64,000 nt of DNA from Zoroaster sp. YZ-2022 (taxonomy: Eukaryota; Echinodermata; Asteroidea; Forcipulatida; Zoroasteridae). Each line of letters begins with the position of its first letter. Within the stretch, counting starts at the first letter, position 1. Below are positions 59,656-64,000 of the stretch, in pieces. The notes under the pieces were generated by a model. The model was not told where the DNA came from. It did no database searches and saw only the letters and a program-made list of their open reading frames with translations. Location: NCBI GenBank assembly GCA_029582265.1, contig CM055823.1, positions 7,321,761 through 7,385,760 of the forward strand, given 5' to 3'. Made by a program: the position numbers and the translations under genes.

Positions 59656-59970
59656 TGCAACCTCCCCATCAGATTGAAGGAACACCAAGCACACGGCCGC
59701 AGAGGAGATTTCGAGAAGTCCGCCATCGTCAAGCACTCGCACATCAAGGACCACCAAATCGACTGGCAGGCAGCCCAACTCATCACACCCATCGACGCAT
59801 GGCACCCCAGACGCATCAGAGAGGCCATCGAGATCGTCAAACACGACACTGTGCCACAGGACATCGGTTTCTTCATCAGCGACATTTGGCGCCCCATACT
59901 ACAGACTGAAGGATCTTCTATATCCAAAGTCCATAACCAACCCCAGACTGAGGGATCCCCTATATCCTAA
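59656..59970 (+). pseudogene. GIY-YIG C-terminal part, inverted PLE copy
   Basis: Plus-strand frame LPIRLKEHQAHGRRGDFEKS then AIVKHSHIKDHQIDW, PIDAWHPRRIREAIEI, to a TAA at 59968. R-x-x-EH, H-x-I-x-W and REAIEI are usual in the second half of Penelope GIY-YIG domains. This copy keeps two bases missing in the left arm, so its frame is intact from the junction to the stop, but it lacks the catalytic N-terminal half. Confidence 0.85.
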
Positions 59971-60165
59971 GTCAACCACCCTCCTTCCCCTGTGCTTGTT
60001 AACAACTGATTCAGTTCAGTGAGCACACACCTCCCCCACACCTAGGATCCTAGTCCCATAGTCTCACAGTTTCCCGCCTGCGCGCCTCAACGAACTAATC
60101 CTCCAGCAGGGGATGATCCTCCAGCAGCCTACTTAAGCAGCAGCAGTTTCAAGAGTCCGGCATTC

Positions 60166-60206
60166 TCCTGAGGACGATCAGAGCATACTGATCGAAACGT
60201 CGAGTT
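60166..60206 (+). ncRNA. Hammerhead-like ribozyme motif, right PLE arm
   Basis: Same sequence as the left-arm motif: CTGAGGA, helix II GATCAG/CTGATC, GAAAC-GTC, helix I CTC/GAG. It lies ~85 bp from the outer tip. The predicted cleavage is after GTC near 60200. Confidence 0.72.
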
Positions 60207-60279
60207 GTACCCCCAGTTCTTTTCAGAACTAATTACTACTCAATTGAGATTCTTACATGGTGTCACCGCAATTAGTCTT

Positions 60280-60425
60280 ACTTATTATTATTATTATTAG
60301 AAGGTATTATTATTATTATTATTATTATTAGAAGGTATTATTATTATTATTATTATTATTAGAAGGTATTATTATTATTATTAGAAGGTATTATTATTAG
60401 AAGGTATTATTATTTGAAGGTAAAC
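60280..60425. repeat. Compound (ATT)n-AGAAGG repeat, right flank
   Basis: Continuation of the target repeat at 56544-56655, with six or seven AGAAGGT interruptions. No unique TSD can be read because the target is repetitive. Confidence 0.9.
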
Positions 60426-63400
60426 AAATTTAAATGTTGAATTGCTGTTTTTCTGAGGTTGAGAAAGTTATAAGCTTTCATTTGAAACATCGAAAGAACA
60501 AATCCCTCAAGGATTTGTACCAGTAAAATTAAAACACAAGTTAATAAAATGCTGGCCCACTGTTTTAATCCTCAGCTTGCACGTGGCCAAACAATTTACT
60601 GTATGTTACGGCAGAGGGCGTTTGCAATCTTCTGATTGGCCAGCGCGGCTGTCAATCAGAAAAAGCGAAACACATGGAATAACCCGTGCAACTTTCATAT
60701 AATGTAAGAATACGTAATCTTTATGTCACGTCTTTGCGGCTGATCTCAAGTAATTAAAGACAGTAGGACTATAAAAGTTTAGTAAAATATATGTTAATGC
60801 CATTGACTAGATTACAAAAATATATTACAATGTAAGGTCAAATTTTAAGACTATTTGATGCATTTATTATAGTGCTATGCTCTCATCCTACAGTAAACAC
60901 ATTTGGTAAAAGTCTTTAAATACATCCATACATGTAACTAGAAAACTAGAACATTTCTGATGTATTTATTATAAATCGGAACGCTATTTTAGCACTGTGG
61001 TTTCGTCCTACAGTATACTCCTTTCTGCAATCTGTAAATGCATCCATACGATAAAATAGCGAAAATGCATTTAGATTGTTTGATAATCCTTCCAATGTGT
61101 AACTTGAATAATTGCAATTCATTTTGAAAATACCTTCTACAAATACCCTCATTGATATCATCATCAAGTTTTCATAAAGTGTTTTTGTAAAGCTGAACAT
61201 TTGTATTTTTCGAGATTACCAAAAGTGTAAAGTGGTTTTAAAAATATTTCGAATATTTTGAATAATTTCGGTATATTTAGATGATGTTTGTCCAACTTCA
61301 CACTGATCATGTCAATTTTCGCCGCCCAGCTCGATTGAAAGTGTAATCCAACGCTAGTGTGTTGATGACTAAACGACCGTGCCAAATGGTCGTGCGCAAG
61401 CCCAACAAAAGGCGCGAAATCCGGGTTGTGCTTTGACAGAGCCCTGTGCTCACGAAGGGTCAGTTTACTGTAAAGGGCGCTCTTTTCAAGCACGTAGGAA
61501 GTGCCCGTGGTAAAATCTCCAATGCACCAAACACTAAAAAGCAAGGTGGACGACCTTCAGTTCTTAACACCTCTGCTTTTAGCAGCCAGAGTGTCATATG
61601 CATGTTTCATATGAATCAATGCGATGTTCATAATTATGCAGTTCTATCGTTAAACCCACTGAATTGGTAAATGCGAACTCGTGGGCTTTCCCAAATCATT
61701 TTCCGTCTTTCCGTGCGGTTTAACCGACCAGTTGTGGATATGTGATTAATTATTGCTGAAGCTGAAATGTCAGATAGTAATTGAAAAGAAAGTCCGAATG
61801 TCTTTCATTTGCTGTTTGACCTTTTGAGGTAAGATTAATTTTGCAGACGTTCTGATTGTGTGTATTATGATAAATTGCATTGGAATTAGACGGGCTTTTA
61901 GACGTTATCAGGGAACTATGCAGTATCCATTATGTCGGTTCAATCATTTCGGTCACAATCAATTCGTTTCATGGCCAAAGCTAGCTGATATCAAGTACCG
62001 GTATGTATAATGACTGGAAAACAGTATTTATACAAGGAAATTTATGAAGAAATGCATTTATGTTATTTTATTAATGTACAAATACATAACTATATGGCTT
62101 CAATTTATATATCATGATACAAAATCACATAAAGATATTAATAAAGATTTTAATCAAATTATAATTAACTAAATATAATTGAAAGACAAAAACAACTGAT
62201 ATTATGGAATATCGGGTACAAGGCACATACCTTAAACAAGAGCTTATCACACTGCGAATATACTTGACATCGATTTGTGGTATACTATACTGGTATAAAG
62301 GTTGGCTTATTGGTGCATACAGTGCCATCTTACCACTCGCATACAAAATGAAATCAAAAAAGAATACACAAGCAGTGCTCAAGGAAGTCAGTTACAACGG
62401 GGAGGCTGATTATCCCTAGGCCTATTAGCATTGTAATTCTTGGAGAGTAGCAACATGGCAGCCAGTGGATACAAAGTAAGCTCAGTAAGAGATCAAGCGC
62501 TTATTTTGTACAGATGCTAAGCAGAGAATATTTCTTAGCAATATTGAACAGACAACCAGCCAAGGTATACGATTTTGTGTGTGAGTTTTGGCAGGTAACT
62601 GTTTCAGAAAAATGCAATTAAAAAAAATTCAATAAAAAGGAAAGCCCAGGTTATTATTTTTTTAAACTGTCATTTTGTGAAATTGGAGTATCATAAAAAA
62701 TCATGAACTTTTCTGCTCAAATGAAATGGTTCTTTTGTTTCAGAAAAATGCAAATTTCACTTAACAACTATGGAAACAAACCTGCTAATATTGATGATCT
62801 ATACACACGCCACTCGTGGGGTTTATATTTCTTGCTTAGCATAGCAGCTGTGTACATAAGTCACACAGTAATAACAACAACTATTTTAACCAAATCTGTC
62901 AGGGAAACATTTCTGGCAAGCATTGTTTCTGCTGTACAACGGCTCTATGGATGGAAGTATATCCGTGAGGCTTGCACGCTTTCTGATACAACATGCAACG
63001 TCACATCCTCGAAGAGGCCAAGACCACTTGCCTTAGCAACCAACAGGAAGCGCGCAAGCACTGCGCAAACTTCTCCAGCTCGTTGCGATCAGACGGAATG
63101 GCTCCCGTGCTTGAAGGAACGAGCAAAATGAAATGTAAACATTCGCCGTCGATACAAGCAAAACACTCCTTTCTTCTTGCTGATAAACACATTGGAAAAA
63201 AGACATTGGACAAATATATTTTTGATTAAAATAATATAATTTGATTTTACGAAGATGAAATATCACGATTATTATACATCAATAATGCATAATTATATGA
63301 TATATTTTCAATTTTATTATGAACAACATGGGGTGACTTTAATCCTTATATGCTCCAGTCAAAACATAAATAATTATATCCATATTTTCTTTTAAAATAT

Positions 63401-64000
63401 TGTTGACATAGTGGCATGTATTTCAATCTTAAAATCGACATAAAATGTACATTTTGGCTTTACAAATGATATTATTTATTATTAATGTAACAATAGTAAC
63501 ATGTACAATGCATACATACAGTATGAACTGATATAAATATAGTGTTAATAATTTGAAATATCGGAAATTAAATTTCATTTTGAATAGGCCTATACTGTAA
63601 AGCATGAGTTCTTTGACATCTTGTTTCCAACATTACTTTATTATGTGCCGACTGCTGAGATACGTACGTCGCTCAGGGGGAAATATATATATTTTTTCAC
63701 CTTCTCAAAAATTCCATAAATATGGAATGCACATTGTACTATTTACTGTCATCAAACAAGATGATTGAAAGGCCAGGGCCTAGGCATAGCTGATTCCAAC
63801 AGCCCGGCCATTCTCCAACAAAAATTGTAATTATTTCAATTATTAAGACAGTGTAGTTGTCTTATAGCCCATTGTCATACGGTCCATTTGTCTGATCTGG
63901 CAGTTATCAAACAACTCAGCCCTTTATTCGTACGTTGGGGACAGTGGGTTTTCTGGTCTTCGGTATTATGAACCCTCCAACAGTAATATACTATAGACAA
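60426..64000. other. AT-rich spacer, no supported gene
   Basis: 62513-62600 (GATGCTAAGCAGAGAATATT, ACAACCAGCCAAGGTATACG) is a degraded CCAATTTC-type MITE. The 142-codon + ORF at 62703-63131 has one hydrophobic stretch (LYFLLSIAAVYISHTVITT) and a basic, Ser/Thr-rich end but no family I recognise and no clear splice sites; it is probably chance. Small ORFs at 60946-61670 and 62125-62419 are likewise unsupported. Confidence 0.4.

Larger units (their letters stand above)
56682..60290 (-). mobile_element. Penelope-like retroelement, inverted partial dimer
   Basis: A nearly complete element on the minus strand (56682 to about 59640) joined at 59656 to a 5'-truncated copy of its own 3' part on the plus strand (59656-60290). 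The outer ~620 bp are near-identical inverted arms (56682-57304 and 59656-60290), each with the end of the GIY-YIG domain, a 3' UTR, a hammerhead-like motif and the same outer tip (ATAAGTAAGACTAATTGCGG and its complement). Inserted in an (ATT)n-AGAAGG repeat. Confidence 0.88.

Noticed and set aside
59296..59970. 224-codon plus-strand ORF as one protein
   Set aside because: Only the part after 59656 is a real (inverted) PLE fragment. The first part is antisense to the N-terminal domain of the main element.
62703..63131. 142-codon ORF with one hydrophobic segment
   Set aside because: No recognised family, no second supporting exon, and composition shifts along its length. Kept only as a remark in the spacer entry.

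Overview
The window looks like intergenic and intronic DNA from a marine invertebrate deuterostome, most likely an echinoderm and perhaps a sea star. This is inferred from AT-rich sequence, eukaryotic splice sites, tRNA-derived SINEs, many MITEs with target-site duplications, a Penelope-like retroelement, and a dispersed repeat (ends like TTAAAGGGAAGGTACA, internal TTTCACAGGTTAGT) that I recall from sea-star and sea-cucumber genomes. No bacterial gene organisation is present.

Genes. The one gene I can assemble with confidence is the 3' end of an adhesion-class (B2) seven-transmembrane GPCR on the + strand. Four phase-compatible exons (2701-2789, 3266-3392, 4592-4633, 16549-16692) encode the end of TM5, TM6, TM7 and a short cytoplasmic tail; the upstream exons lie outside the window. 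Its last intron is about 11.9 kb. Weaker coding candidates are a first exon with ATG and a strong donor (36699-36784), a possible terminal exon (32445-32636), an FN3-like fragment (43855-44031) and a Cys-rich minus-strand ORF (25140-25352).

Mobile DNA by region. 1-5.3 kb: Tc1/mariner-like, telomere-ended and 'AGGGACAATATCG' MITEs around the GPCR exons. 7.0-7.7 kb: a 16-bp minisatellite. 11-22 kb: hAT-type elements with 8-bp TSDs, 5-bp-TSD MITEs, SINEs, an 18-bp minisatellite and a 171-bp foldback carrying a hammerhead-like motif. 23-32 kb: foldbacks and SINEs, two with very long microsatellite tails. 33-36 kb: a LINE 3' end, a 75-bp tandem repeat and a MITE composite. 40-52 kb: further SINEs and MITEs, and a reverse-transcriptase relic. 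55.5-60.4 kb: a SINE with an ~800-bp (TTA)n tail next to a Penelope-like element built as an inverted partial dimer with hammerhead-like ribozyme motifs at both outer ends. 60.4-64 kb: nothing coding that I can support.

The strongest leads for something under-described are (1) the hammerhead-like motif in four places, two in Penelope terminal arms and one inside a tiny inverted-repeat element; (2) a modular SINE family combining two tRNA heads with two tail types, whose tails have grown into long pure trinucleotide arrays; and (3) an in-frame '(R/K)D(P/L)LYP' module repeated in both the N-terminal linker and the C-terminal tail of the Penelope-like protein.
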